Shown: positions 43,889-56,618 of the stretch, piece after piece
Layout: every line of letters begins with the position of its first letter
Numbering within the stretch: position 1 is the first letter of the stretch
NCBI GenBank assembly: GCA_021292105.1
Contig: CM037862.1
Location: 4,572,895 to 4,636,894 of the forward strand
Direction: 5' to 3'
Source: Anadara kagoshimensis
Lineage: Eukaryota > Mollusca > Bivalvia > Arcoida > Arcidae
Length of the DNA stretch: 64,000 nucleotides
Notes under the pieces: model-generated
What the model was told of the DNA's origin: nothing
Database searches by the model: none
The model's input: the letters and a program-made list of their open reading frames with translations, nothing else
Made by a program: the position numbers and the translations under genes

Positions 43889-45068
43889 AGTATTGATTTT
43901 TTTTATTTGACTCAACAACTTAAATATCAATGTTCACATCACCTGCTATATTGTACAAAATAGAAATTATGTATATTAACTATGGTGTATATGTTAAATA
44001 TGTCTACATAAGATCAGTGACATCATCTTGTTTTATGGCTGGGGATTTATGTAATTTTGGTCCAACAGAGAAGCATGATTCTAATGTTTCTAAAGTACCA
44101 AAAAAGTTAATTCAATAAAATTCTAGTTGCAACAAAATTTGAGTATAAAGGAGGAAGATAGTTCCAAGATCTGTTTTGCCTCTAATTTATACTGTCTTGT
44201 GATGTAGCAATCCTGCTTCCTTTGGTATACTTTAGTTTTATAATCTCAGGCTGTATTTTTATCAGTTTTAAATGAAAAAAAAATAAATGAATTTCTTACA
44301 CTATATATACCTAGGAGTAGACTATAGTTAAGCGTGTCACATGAATGATGATTACTGTGTCATGTTCTTTGTTTCATTAACATTCCACCAGGTAAATAAG
44401 GCCGGGTGCTCTAGAATATCAATCTTGTTTTATGGCTGGGGATTTATGTAATTGGTCCAACAGAGAAGCATGATTCTACTATTTCCAAAGAATCATAACT
44501 TCCAGTTTCATTGGCTATTTAATTACAAAGTATATTTTTTTATTATACCACTTAAATGTCACCGGTCACCAAAAACCGAATTTTTTTAGTACTATTTTCT
44601 GAAAGATTACATCATAAAAAGTCGATTTAGCCACAAATAACATTTTTAATCATATCTGTCCTTTTCTACAGCGTAAATTAGAGTCCTGAATCTGTTGAAA
44701 AACTGTGTTTTCTCCCTCTCCCTTAGGTAGTAAAAGGGCACAAAACCGGAAGTGACGCAGAAGGTGTTATCCCAGCTTAGTAAATGAAGCTTGTATAGTG
44801 AACTGCATTTATTACCCAAATTTATCGAAAATAACTTCTAGTGTTTTTATATATTTATTTATTGTTTTAGCATTGGGTATTTCAGTTTCCTTCAGCAGAA
44901 AAAAATAATAAAAAATAAACATAATAATAAAATAAATAAAGAAAAAAAACTATATTTGTGTTTGCTCTAAGTATGATATACTATTTACTAATACTTCAGT
45001 TACAAAACATAATTTACATTTCTTTTGGAATTTATTTATTTATTTATTATTTATTTATTTATTTATTT

Positions 45069-45099
<31 letters not shown>

Positions 45100-45416
45100 T
45101 CACAACAAATAGTTAAAAAAAAAATTCCGTTTTTAATTTAAATATTTTTAACATTAATTTTTATTAATATTTTATATCATTTTAATTATTTGTACATATC
45201 TCTGATTAATTAATTAATTAAGTTATTCATTTATTTATTTATTTTTATGTTTTTATCATATCATAAGGAATAATAAAAAACCAAACTTTTTGTTTTTTAT
45301 TTTAAAAAATCTTTTTTTCTCTCTAGTACAGCTATATTATGACCTTAAAGAGATTTTAATTCATATTTGTTTTAGAAATTGTCCCATTTTTAATTCCTTT
45401 TTAGATTAAAATCAAA

Positions 45417-45472
<56 letters not shown>

Positions 45473-46251
45473 TACCCATGTAATGAATTAAAAATTCAGA
45501 TTTTCGGATAGAATCTGGGTCCAAGACCTGTACTTATTTGTACAAAGAAAATATCAAAATAAAGGTTTAAAAATAATTTTTTATTGTCTCTCAAATAAAA
45601 TATTCACCCCAGTATTACTAAATATGAAAACAATGTCCATTCAGTAGCTTCCTATTCCTTATTTGTAGTAAGTTTAATAAATAATAATAATAATAATAAT
45701 AATAATGATAATCATCATTATTGTTTCCATAATAAAATAAAAAAAATCATATAATAACTTTATTACCCATCATTTTAATGGGATGAATATAACGTCATCA
45801 AAATGTGATACCAGTGGGATTACGCTCGACTAACTAAGGACTCAAAACTCGAGTGAAACTTTCTTTCATTTATTCACAATAAAATTAAAATTGTTCAAAG
45901 TGTGATTTACACCTCCTCACATACCAGTAATTAAGAGATTATCAATATGCTACATTTGGAAACATCCTATTTAGAAGTAGACATTTACCACCAGTAATTT
46001 ACAGAGTTTACCTTACAATATGCAACATTAATTGACACGTGCGTATTCCTTTATGATATACCCGGTAAATGTTATTTGTCATTTTTGATGGATTCTGAAA
46101 ATCAAATAAATTAAAGTTAAATTAGGTTAGTTAATTTGAGCAAGACGTACGTCTCTGTATGAACGTGTGAATTGGTGAATTGATTGAATAATGGAATTAA
46201 ATTAATTTTGAAAATTATATTTGTTTAAAATCTATATATAAATCTATAAGC
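43889..46251. other. copy B equivalent of 9,781-12,412; no gene seen
   Basis: Collinear with copy A apart from the single (not doubled) 100-bp repeat and altered simple-repeat tracts: (TTTA)n at 45,028-45,105, (ATT)n at 45,415-45,475 and (TAA)n at 45,678-45,710. Confidence 0.7.
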
Positions 46252-47415
46252 TCACTAGGATAGATGACATTTACAAGTTTAGGATTGTTAAGAGACAGAA
46301 CATCATCTATATATCTGTATGTTGAGTTGAATTATTTAGCGACATTTTCTCTCCAGATATAACAAGGTTCTGCATAAATTCTGTTTCATAACAATAACGA
46401 AACAAATCAGCAAGCAATGGTGCACAGTTTGTACCCATTGGTTTACCGATTGTTTGCTGGAAAACTATATTACCAAACACAACAAATATGTTATCTATCG
46501 AAAACTCCAACATTTTGTTGATAGTATCTTCAGTATATTTTTGTTAGGAATTAGTATGGTGCTTGACAAAATAACCAGAATCCCTGTTCCGCACCAGATA
46601 TTTGTATCTTGGTTTACCGATTTTGTAAAAGAAAGACAAATGAATAATTTTTTTAACACGTTCTTTCAGTTTAGAATGAGGGATAGTGGTCTATATTGTA
46701 GATAAACCAAATGTTTTTGTATTCCGAAACGGCCGTCTAGTGCTGTAAAATTAAAACTGGTATAATATGTAATTTATACTTTTTGCATGAGATAAAGTAT
46801 TAGAAGCAAGATGTTCAAGTAATTCTTCAGATTTTTTGAGAATCCACATTTGGTTGATTCCAGATATAGAATATACTTTTTCTGAATAAGACTGAAGACC
46901 ATCTTTGACGATTGTCAAAATTTGTATCAGAGTTACCGATAATGATTTAGTAGTACATTTAGATGAGCCTGCTATATATCTTTCCTTGTATGGATTTTTA
47001 TGGAGTTTAGGAATCCAATACATTTAAAGAAGATCAAGATCTTCCTCTTTAAGATTGATACCGAAAGACTCGAGAACTCCCCTATGGTTGGAAAGAACTT
47101 CATCTTTAGTAAAATTAGTTCTAGTATATTTAGGGTTTTTTCGATATACTATCTAAACCAAGCTCCTATATAAGACATTCAAGCTAGAATCGCTTACAAA
47201 CCAGAATAGTGTTGTTGGAAGCCTCATCAGCTGGACAACACCATATTTGTAGTGTATGTATGTTAGAATTGCATTGATTTCTAGATCCTCGAGTACTGAA
47301 GACGCTTTAGTATTCATAGACCCTTTAAGTTTGGCAATCCTAGATTTGAAGAATTTGTCTTCATAAAAGAGTGGCATTTGATCTTCTGAATACAGCATTT
47401 AGTTTGAAAAAGGTC
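46252..47415 (-). pseudogene. Penelope-like element RT, uninterrupted empty-site copy (copy B)
   Basis: Minus strand, N- to C-terminal: a block with YIHYKYGVVQLMRLPTTLF (47,200-47,265), SNHRGVLESFGINLKEEDL (47,035-47,090) then a TAA, YWIPKLHKNPYKERYIAGSS (about 46,960-47,020), SGINQMWILK, a degraded motif A (STI.TTIPHSKLK), motif B GKPMGTNCAPLLADLF (46,400-46,450) and a shifted motif C (YIDDVLSLNNP) near 46,290. Several stops and frameshifts. The first block continues only in copy B. No GIY-YIG endonuclease could be recognised downstream. Confidence 0.85.
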
Positions 47416-47419
47416 AGTC

Positions 47420-49480
47420 ACTGATATGCAAGATCAAATGATTTCTTAAAACAACAATATTTTCATTTAGATTTATTATTAAGAATTCTTTTGATTCCCC
47501 ATTTTCTGGTTTTTGTGAAAACATATTTTGTTCAACCCTAAAGATAAAGACCCCATTTTTTTAATATGTATTTATCAGTCCGAATATCTTTTATAAGGCG
47601 GTTAGGTGTATGAAAAAGGGGTATTAATAAAATAGTTTAGATAATGCTAAGGGTTTGGTAATGAGAATTTTACCTATTAATGTTAAATCTCTCATTCTCC
47701 ATAAGTTCAATGTGCCTTTCAAGTCAGATAGTTTAGAGTTTAGTGTTTTTCCTAGAATGTAATTTCCATTGTCAGTTTTGTTTAGATTTACCTTTAACCC
47801 TGCCAAATTTTGAAATTGTCCTGAATGTTGTATAAATTTGTTAGGTAAATTAAACCAGAGATAGTTCTTATATTTTCACCAATATATCTATCTTTTATAG
47901 CATAGCGAGTGTGATCAGAATTCATTAATTTAGGTTAAAATGTTTAAATTTTCTTTTCTAATATTTTTGATAATATATTCTTGTCAAAATTCAATATTGT
48001 ATAAAGGTGTTCAATTTTTCAGATAAATTTATCTTTGTCTTTTTGTCAAGAAAGTTATTACCCTTCGTTTTGTTCACTTGATAAGGATCTCTTTTGAAAA
48101 CTATAAACTATAGTTAAGCTGTCTAGAACAAGCTCAGAGATATCATTCTAAAATGCAACATAAAATTCTGTTTCAAAACTATCTGTACTTGGTGATTTCC
48201 CTACCTTAACCTTGAAAGTGTTGATTATATCTGTACATTCTTGTAAAGTAATTTCACTCTCTAGTGTTTGTTTTTCAATTTCATCATATTTGTAATTGCT
48301 GCAGGTTTTGGTAAATTTTGCTAAGTTAATGTTAAATTCTTCGGGGCTAGTTCATTCAGAGAGGTGTAAAGGTTTTCATAAAAGTCTTTGGAGGGGGTAT
48401 AAAATTTCTAATTTATTTGTTGTAGAATTTCCATTTGTGACAAGTATACTAATAGATTTATTTTTGAAGTGTTTTTTACCAATGAAAGGAAGTATTTTGT
48501 ACATCTTTCTGAATTTGCAAACCACTTTGCTTTAGATATCAAAAGTAGATTTAGCTTTTGTTTTAATTCTTTTTTAAGATTTTTTTCTTTAGATTTTTTA
48601 GAAAATTTGATTATTTTACCTCTGAGATCGCATTTTACCATGTTCCATTTTAAATGTTTATCTGCCATATTTTCATATTTGTCTTTACGATTAGTTATCT
48701 TCTTTGTATAGCGTTTATAATAAGGTTTATGAAATGTTTATCTTCTAGTAGATATGAATTAAATTTCCAGAAACCAGGACCATGTTTGTCGATGAGTGAT
48801 CCATTAATTTTAGATTTAATATGCTATGATCAGACAAGATGGAGGGTTTAATGTAACTTTCTGCAAAGGGTGTGAGGAAATAAGGGATACTCCAGAAGTC
48901 TAGTCTAGTCTGAAAAATAGGGTTGCATTTATGGTAAGCGAAAAGTTGTGTATTGGGATTAAGTTTGCCCCAGATATCGACAATGTCAAATTCTTCCATC
49001 TATTAGAATGTTTCTATAATTTAAAAATGGTTCTGTTTCCCCCGTATGTATCAATCTTTTAATCTAAGACAATGTTAAAGTCCCCCTGTATGAGCTTTTT
49101 ATCAGTATGAATTGTAAATGTCATTAGTAAATCACTTCAAAGTTGGCATTGTTCCAATGGATGGTTTTTTGTTGGTGCATATATATTGATCAACATGAAA
49201 ATTGTTTCATTTATCTTAACATGCAGCTTTAGAAACCTACCCGTTTTTAAATGATGCCACATTCTAATTTGTTTGGAAATAAAATGCCAACCCCTTCACT
49301 ATTTGCTGTACCATGTGAAAAATAGATTTCAGATCCCCATTCGTCTGTTCATTACATAACTAAATCAGGTGTGGGTGTGTTTCTTCTAAAAATATAATTG
49401 AGGAAGGGAAATTCTTTTTCAGGAAGTTGTATATCTTATTACGTTTAAGAGTGTCCCCAAGGAATTTACATTGTATGATA
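47420..49480 (-). pseudogene. older inverted LINE ORF2 (endonuclease plus partial RT), copy B
   Basis: Minus strand: an N-terminal EETH region near 49,400; GTANSEGVGILF near 49,290-49,330; an endonuclease end with RLDFWSIPYFL, then LSDHSILNLKL (48,745-48,999); the post-endonuclease linker WNMVKCDLRGKI, then KAKWFANSERCTKYF (48,408-48,668); an IGENIRTI RT block near 47,870-47,900; and LKGTLNLWRMRDLTLIGK (47,624-47,806). The RT catalytic boxes are mostly lost. Only 20,684-20,990 of it survives in copy A. Confidence 0.78.
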
Positions 49481-49629
49481 TTATTTCAAAAGATAGATGA
49501 TACATCAGTGTGATTACTGAGTAACCGTAAAACCAATACCATATTGCTTTATTAACACAGTATAATACGACTAATTACTTCATTGTACAAAACTTTTAAT
49601 GCTCGATATTATAATAAAGTTATATTTGA

Positions 49630-49960
49630 CATATTAAAACTTTTTGATTCAGGGATATTGCAAGCCTAGGATTATCAAGGCCCTCAAAACGTTTATGGCT
49701 GCCATCACAGTACTGTTGGTGATTTTGATGTCTCTGTGTCCAGGATCGTCATTGATATATTTGACGTTCCAAAGTTCAACGTTCCTTTCACATATTTTCG
49801 ATTACACACGTGGCGGATGTAGCTAGCTAAACAGGAGATGCTTACTATTCCGTAGCACCCGGCCTTACTTCCCTGGTGGAAGTTCACTTAACTTACCTAA
49901 CTTGTCAGTTCCAAAGTTTATACTTTGCTTCTGTATTGTGATTCGGACATGGGTTAGTAT
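49630..49960 (+). pseudogene. PLE RT C-terminal end plus terminal repeat, plus strand (copy B)
   Basis: Counterpart of 21,092-21,430. GYCKPRIIKALKTF is followed by the terminal repeat with gctagctaaacagg. Confidence 0.7.
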
Positions 49961-51109
49961 GTTTGTTGTTGATATCTATATAAGTCGAGATGTGATTAAC
50001 CGGCAACTGTATAACACGAAAGTATATGCTTAGGGGTAAAAGATTAACCGAAAACCGATATAGGAGAGATAAAATGATGGCGTAGTTATAAATGATCCAT
50101 ATCAAAATACCATTTCATGATTATGTTTAAGTTATTTAAAATAGTTTGTGTATTTGTGTGAATAATGGGAAACAACACCTAGAAATCTGTTTAAACCCAA
50201 AAACAAGACACAAGTCACATAGAGATGTTAAGATCAACTACATGTACAAATTTACCAATCCATGTTCAATTCACAATCTCAAAAGCAAAGTAAACATTTT
50301 TAAAAACTGGCAAATTAAGTAAATCAATGTTAGTGAGCCTAACTAGCTACACAAAGTGTTAAATCAAGAATTACTGGTATGCCAACTAAAAATACCCCAT
50401 TCATAAATTGCAATAGACAAAGAATCACTGTGGTCTCAGAACTTTGGTCTGTCATTATATTGAAATATCGATGTTAGTATATTAGTTGCCTACCATATGA
50501 TGTACGTGCCTTAGAAACTTCTCCAGTTTATTTGTCTGTTGAGAAATAAACTTCAATATATCAGATAGCCAGTTGAGCAAATTGCATCCATGAGTAAATT
50601 TAAACTTATACAATTTTTGATGGAAACCGCTGGAATGATTTGGACCTTTATATTGAAAGAAGACCTTTGTTTTTTGGAAAATTAATAGTTTTGAGATTTA
50701 ATTCATAAATAACAAAATAAGAATTGAAATACTGATATTAACCCCATTGTACCGGTTTTCTCTCTCTTTATTTCAAATGTTCTATGTCTTTACTATTCAA
50801 ATCAACTATGTCGTATTAAATAAAGGTTACTCAAATAATCTTTCGGCTGATAGATTTGTTCAGATGACAGTTACATGAACCATAAGGTTTCAAGCTTCTA
50901 TGTTTTTTAGGTTGATTGAAAATATGTGTACAAAGGTTTTATTATTTCACGTCAATGTATGCTTGGATTCATGACCTCCGGGTTAGTCAAAGAATCTTTT
51001 AAATACGATAGGGCGATATGGATTGCTGTTATAAGCAGATGATGAATGGTTTTACTATTTCGGTTTGTCACATATGTTACAAACTATCAAAAGAAATACT
51101 TAAAATCAA
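49961..51109. other. spacer between inverted PLE ends (copy B); no gene seen
   Basis: About 99% identical to 21,431-22,569, with a 7-bp insertion (tgcttgg) near 50,960. Confidence 0.6.
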
Positions 51110-52240
51110 AAACAAACATACTCATCCATGTCCGAATTACAATCCAGAAGCAAAGTAAAAAACTTGGGATCTGAGAAGTCAGGTTAGATACGTAAAATTC
51201 CATCAGGGAAGTGAGAACGAGTGCTCCGGAAGGGTAAGCACTTCCTGTTTAGTTAGCTACACCCGCCATATGTGTTATCAAAAATACGTGAAAGGAACAT
51301 TTAACTATGGAACGTCAAATATATCCAGGACAAGTCTAGACACTGAGACATGAGACTATTCAACAACTCTGTGATTACAGACATAAAACTTTTTGAGGGT
51401 CTTAATAAGCCCAGGTTTGCAATATCCCTAAGTCAACAATTTATTTGCAACCAGCCTACTTTGTTGTACAAAATCCCAGTGGTGGGAACAAGCTTTAACA
51501 GAGCGTATTAATTGGGAAACAAATACACCATAAGCAGGAGAAGCAGGTATATCGTTATATAGAAAAGGAAAGTTGACAATAGAAAAATTTAAGTCATCAC
51601 ATGTGTCATAAAGTTTCAAAGTTAACCTTCCGTGGGCGTGATCATTCCGGTAAAAGTCTAAATATGCAACAGAACTCCCTGGGATAGACAACGTTCACAT
51701 AGTCTCCAAATTTAGGATTGTTAAGAGACAGAACATCATCTATATATCTGTATGTTGAGTTGAATGATTTGGCGACAGTCTTCTCTCTAGATTTGCTGAC
51801 ATTTCATAATAACAAAAACAACAAAAATGTTATCTATCAAAATCTCCAACATTTTTTAAGTTATCTTCAGTTTTTGTTTGGAATCCGTATGATGCTTGAC
51901 AAAATAACCAGAATCCATGTTCAGCACCAGATAATTGTATCTTGGCTTATCGTTTTTCTAAAAAATGACAAGTGAATAATTTCTTAAAGACGTTCTTTCA
52001 ATTAAGAATGAAATATAGTGGTATATAGTGTAGAAGACTCAAATGCTTTTTATACTATTTACACGAGATAATGTATTAGAAGCAAGATGTTCAAGTAATT
52101 CTTTAGAATTTTGAAGAATCAACATTTGGCTGATTCCACATGCAGTAGATATATTTTTTAAATAAGACTCAAGACCATTTTTGAAGATTGTCAAAATTTT
52201 TTTGTTACCGATAATGACTTAGTAGTACATTTAAATGAGC
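51110..52240 (-). pseudogene. Penelope-like element, RT C-terminal half with terminal repeat (copy B)
   Basis: Counterpart of 22,570-23,700. The frame at 51,428-51,691 again encodes AYLDFYRNDHAHGRL to VFVSQLIR, with three or four amino-acid differences from copy A. Confidence 0.85.
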
Positions 52241-53179
52241 CTGCTATATATCTTTTCTTGAATCGATTTATATTTTTATTAATAACTTATAAATACATCT
52301 TATTTATATTTCATTGAATTTCTTGAATATTTTTGGTGTTTTTACCATATACAAGTAACAACCATGTTCATTAGCTTTTTAATCATACTGCGTCCTTATA
52401 TACCCTTAAACAGTAAATGATTCAAACTTTGATATCATATACAGTGACAAATTTACAAAGTGCGATGTGGTGGAGATGAGCCACATTTAAGTCTGTGTAA
52501 AAATGAAACAGATCAATCAATTTAAAGAGTAGAAAAATGTTTATAAATACAAAAAAGTTTAAAAAATAATATTTAACACTAAAAAATATGATCACATATT
52601 ATAAATGGAACAACATGTCCACTGAAAGACTTGAAGCAGCAAACCTTACTTACTAACAATCTTGGATTGATTCTGTCTATCAGGATATGCCCTGTATATA
52701 TTATATATAGCAATACTAATTAACAAACCTCTATTTAAAATACATAATTTATGTTCCTATTATACATAAAACAACCAGTATTACCAATTAAAGTGTTCAA
52801 AAAAGTCAATTCAGAGAAAAATATTTTACCAGATAAACCAAAGAAAAAACTATGAATGATATGAATTTAAGTAGCAAAGTTTCCAAGTTATCCAAATCAA
52901 TTCGATCAAGTATGAGTTAAAATATAATGGCTTGGTTTTAAATTGTTATTATTGATGTTTAATCTGATTTTTACAAGATCGTTATTTCCAGTATTGAAGC
53001 TGGACTAGCTTAATCAACCAACACCCATCAAATTTTGCAATATTAGTCCACCTTGATAGAAAGATTGTTTATTAGACATTCCTAAGATTGGAACACATAC
53101 ATTTAATCAACAGGATGTGTTCTTACAATTAACAAAATTGATTGTCAGGTGTTCGGATAGAATAACTTTTCCTTTTCTA
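52241..53179. other. unassigned AT-rich DNA (copy B)
   Basis: Collinear with 23,701-24,639; no gene recognised. Confidence 0.6.
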
Positions 53180-53660
53180 TGCAATAATATTCCTGCTTAT
53201 TCTGCTTATGGTGTATTTGTTTCCTAATTAATACGCTATAGTATATACGTAGAGCTTGTTCCCACTACAAGGACTTTGTACCAACGAAGCAGGCTACTTG
53301 TAAATAAATTGTTGACGGGAACATTACAAACCTAGGCTTATCAAGGGCCCTCAAAAAGTTTTATGGCCATCATCACAGTATTATTGATACGTTTATCACA
53401 GTATTATTGATGCGTTTATGTCTCTGTGTCCAGGATTGCCCTGGATATTTTTGACGTTCCATAGTTCCGTTTTCTTTCACACAATTTTGATTACACACGT
53501 AGCGGGTGTAGCTAGCTAAACAGGGGGTGCTTACGCTTCCGTAGCACCCGGCCTCACTTCCCTGGTGGAAATTTGTGTGTCTAACCTAACTTGTCAGTTC
53601 CAAAGTTTTTACTCTAATTCTGGATTGTGATTCGGGTATGGATTAGATGGATTAGTACGT
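53180..53660 (+). pseudogene. PLE RT C-terminal end plus terminal repeat, plus strand, second copy (copy B)
   Basis: Counterpart of 24,640-25,120; the six-pair ggtgct/agcacc stem is retained. Confidence 0.75.
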
Positions 53661-53929
53661 TTGTTTTTGTTTATGATACCTGGAAAGATTATACCTGAAT
53701 CGTTTTCTGTTGCCTTGAATTTAGAATTTTTAATAAGTAAACTGATTGTAAAAATACTTGAAATATTTAGCATAAAAATCTAGTGTTATTGGATACCTTA
53801 CTGACCATGGGAGCATGACGGAATTATATAATTTTAAAAAATAGCACTTTAAATAAAACTTTACCACCGGTCATTTAATTGTATTCTTTTTTGTCAATTC
53901 TTCTGTTTTTTCGTGTCAAATATAATTAA

Positions 53930-53934
53930 TTAAT

Positions 53935-53965
<31 letters not shown>

Positions 53966-54125
53966 TTGATTTATTGATTTATTTTTTATTTATTTATTTA
54001 TTAATTATTTATTTATTATTTATTTATTTATTTATTTATTATTTATTTATTTATTTATTATTTATTAATTAATTGATTAATTAATTAATTTATTTATTTA
54101 TTTGTTTATTTACTTATTTATTAAT
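53930..54125. repeat. (TTTA)n array (copy B)
   Basis: Interrupted TTTA repeats, with different internal order from 25,388-25,580. Confidence 0.95.
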
Positions 54126-54526
54126 TAAATAATGGTGCATTATAAGCCGATTCAGGATGGTAGAAACTTGTTAGGTATTGATGTTTGATTAATTGATATT
54201 ATTTGAACCAGGGTGGTCAGACGGCTTTTTTAAAGTATTTTAAATTTAATAACATCATTTACTTTATACAAATTTTTAGTTTTCATTTTATTTTTGGTCA
54301 CATTTTCAATCCAAGATGCATCTTTATTTTCTTCATCATCGAAAAAAATGGCCTTTGAAATACACACATTTATTTTTTTTAAAATTTCTACTTTTCGTTT
54401 GTTTCTTCGTCACATATCAGTCTAAGATTCATTTATACATTTTCTTCATCATCGGAAAAATTAGTCTTTAGAATACATTGTATGGAAATCTGGGCTCTTG
54501 TTGGACTGAAAATTATCAAAATCACA

Positions 54527-54527
54527 T

Positions 54528-54566
<39 letters not shown>

Positions 54567-54605
54567 TTAATTTATTTATTTATTTATTTATTTATTTATT
54601 ATTCT
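54527..54605. repeat. (TTTA)n array (copy B, second)
   Basis: About 80 bp, shorter than its counterpart at 25,978-26,082. Confidence 0.95.
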
Positions 54606-54904
54606 TTACTAGCATTAGATACTGACATATGTCAATAAGTTAACTTGGTAAAAATCTTCCAAATTGCAAATGTCTGCCTGTGTTGTATTGAAGCCGGTTC
54701 CAAGTTTCGATGTTACGTTGAATTTTTTGCAGCATGTGCTGTCTGTAAGAGTTTCATTATAATTTAATATCAAAATTTATTATAAAATTTTAACAAGCGA
54801 CCATTAATTCTCGTATATTTGATAAATAATCGTCACATATATTTGGTTGTGCCTAAGCTTACATTCAGAAATTCTGGGTCTCCACTCAGTTTGATTATAG
54901 TATT

Positions 54905-55250
54905 CGTATGGTTCTGGATCAAATAAATTCAGCTTTACGCCAATTTATTAATTTTAAAGTTGACTATTTCTTCCCAAATAATGGCGAATTATATTACACA
55001 CACAGGTGCACGTCAGAGTCGTTAATGGTTTGCCTATTTATCATATCATGCGTCTCTACATCAGCATATTAGTACTGTCCACCATGTTAGTTAATACAAC
55101 GGTTACTTTACTGACGTCACATTCGAATCAGCCTCGATATGGATCGCTTCACTTACAGCTACCCAGAGAAGGCCCGCTTTAACTTTCTTATTTAGTCATT
55201 AATTTTGATGCAGTTTTCGATATTGTGATATTAAAATGGTATTTAAAAAA
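54905..55250 (+). repeat. approximately 350-bp dispersed element, plus orientation (copy B)
   Basis: Counterpart of 26,385-26,735, with a few single-base indels. Confidence 0.7.
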
Positions 55251-55289
55251 TATGAAATAAGAAGTTTTAGTTTTGGATTGTGATTCGGA

Positions 55290-56145
55290 CATAATCCAAA
55301 ACAAACATACTAACCCATGTCTGAATCAAAATCCAGAAGCAAAGTAAAAACTTTGGAACTGACAAGTTAGGTTATACACGTGAACTGCCACCAGGGAAGT
55401 GAGGCCGGGTGCTCCGGAAGGGTAAGCACCTCCTGTTTAGCTAGTTACACCCGTCACGTGTAATCAAAATTGTGTAAAAAGAACATTGAACTATGACACG
55501 TCAGATATATCCAGGGCAATCCTGGACACAGAGACATCAAACTTATCAACAATACTGTAATGACGGCAATAAAACTTTTTGAAGGCCTTGATATGTATAG
55601 GCTTGTAATATCCCTGAGTCAACATTTATTTGCAAGCAGCCTACTTCGTTGTACAAAGTCCCCGTAGTTGGAACAATCTCCATCATAGCATATTAACTGG
55701 GAAACAAATACACCATAAGCAAGAGAACCAGGTATATTGCTGCAAAAAAAGACAGTTGACAATAGCAAAATTGAAGTCATTACGTTTGCCATAAAGTTTC
55801 AAATGTAGCCTTTCGTGTGCGTCATAATTCAGGTAGTTTTATATATGAAGCAGAAATTGAAGAATCAGGCGTGCTTTTATTTCTAGCTCTCTAGAATAGA
55901 TGATGTTTACATAGTCTCCAAATTTAGGATTGTTAAATGACATTACGTCATCTATATAGGAATGATTGGCGCCAGTCTTGTCTCCAGATTTAACAAGGAA
56001 CTGCATAAATCCTGCTCCATAGGAATAAAGAAACAAATCAGAAAGCATCGGTGCTCGGTTTGTACCCATTGATATACCGATTGTTTGCTGAGACTATATT
56101 ACCAACAAACCAATATGATATCTATCAAAAATTCAAACATTATGT
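55290..56145 (-). pseudogene. Penelope-like element, RT C-terminal part with terminal repeat (copy B)
   Basis: Counterpart of 26,770-27,640. The frame at 55,839-56,069 joins a motif B remnant (MGTNRAPMLSDLFLYSYGA) to SYIDDVMSFNNPKFGDYVN without a break, unlike copy A. Confidence 0.82.
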
Positions 56146-56618
56146 ACATAAATCAGTATGTTTCTTTTTGATTGCATAATCAGTGGTTCCAATATAGTTG
56201 TCTAATAATCTCTTGTCTTATTGTTTCAGAAATCATGTTAAATAGTAAATTGTTTCTTTTTTATAGTTGTTGTTGCCATACTTTTTATTGGTCATTTTAT
56301 TATATCATTTTTACGCTCATCGGTCTTTAGAAATCATTGAATAATTAAATCAAACATATTATATCCAAGTTTTATTCAGGATTTTCTTATTTATATTGGT
56401 TTTTATGGTTCTGATCCAAACATATCTTTTGTATGCCAATTTTATTGTATCCGCACTTTCATAATTGAGAAAGCTACATATATTTATATAGATTAAACAA
56501 TAAATAAAAACTTGTATATTTGTTATATCAGATGTTTTTATTAGGCATTTCGACAAAAAAATTATTTTGTCATTACAAACAGCACATTTGGTATGTGTAC
56601 TGTCTGATGCTCTGTTTC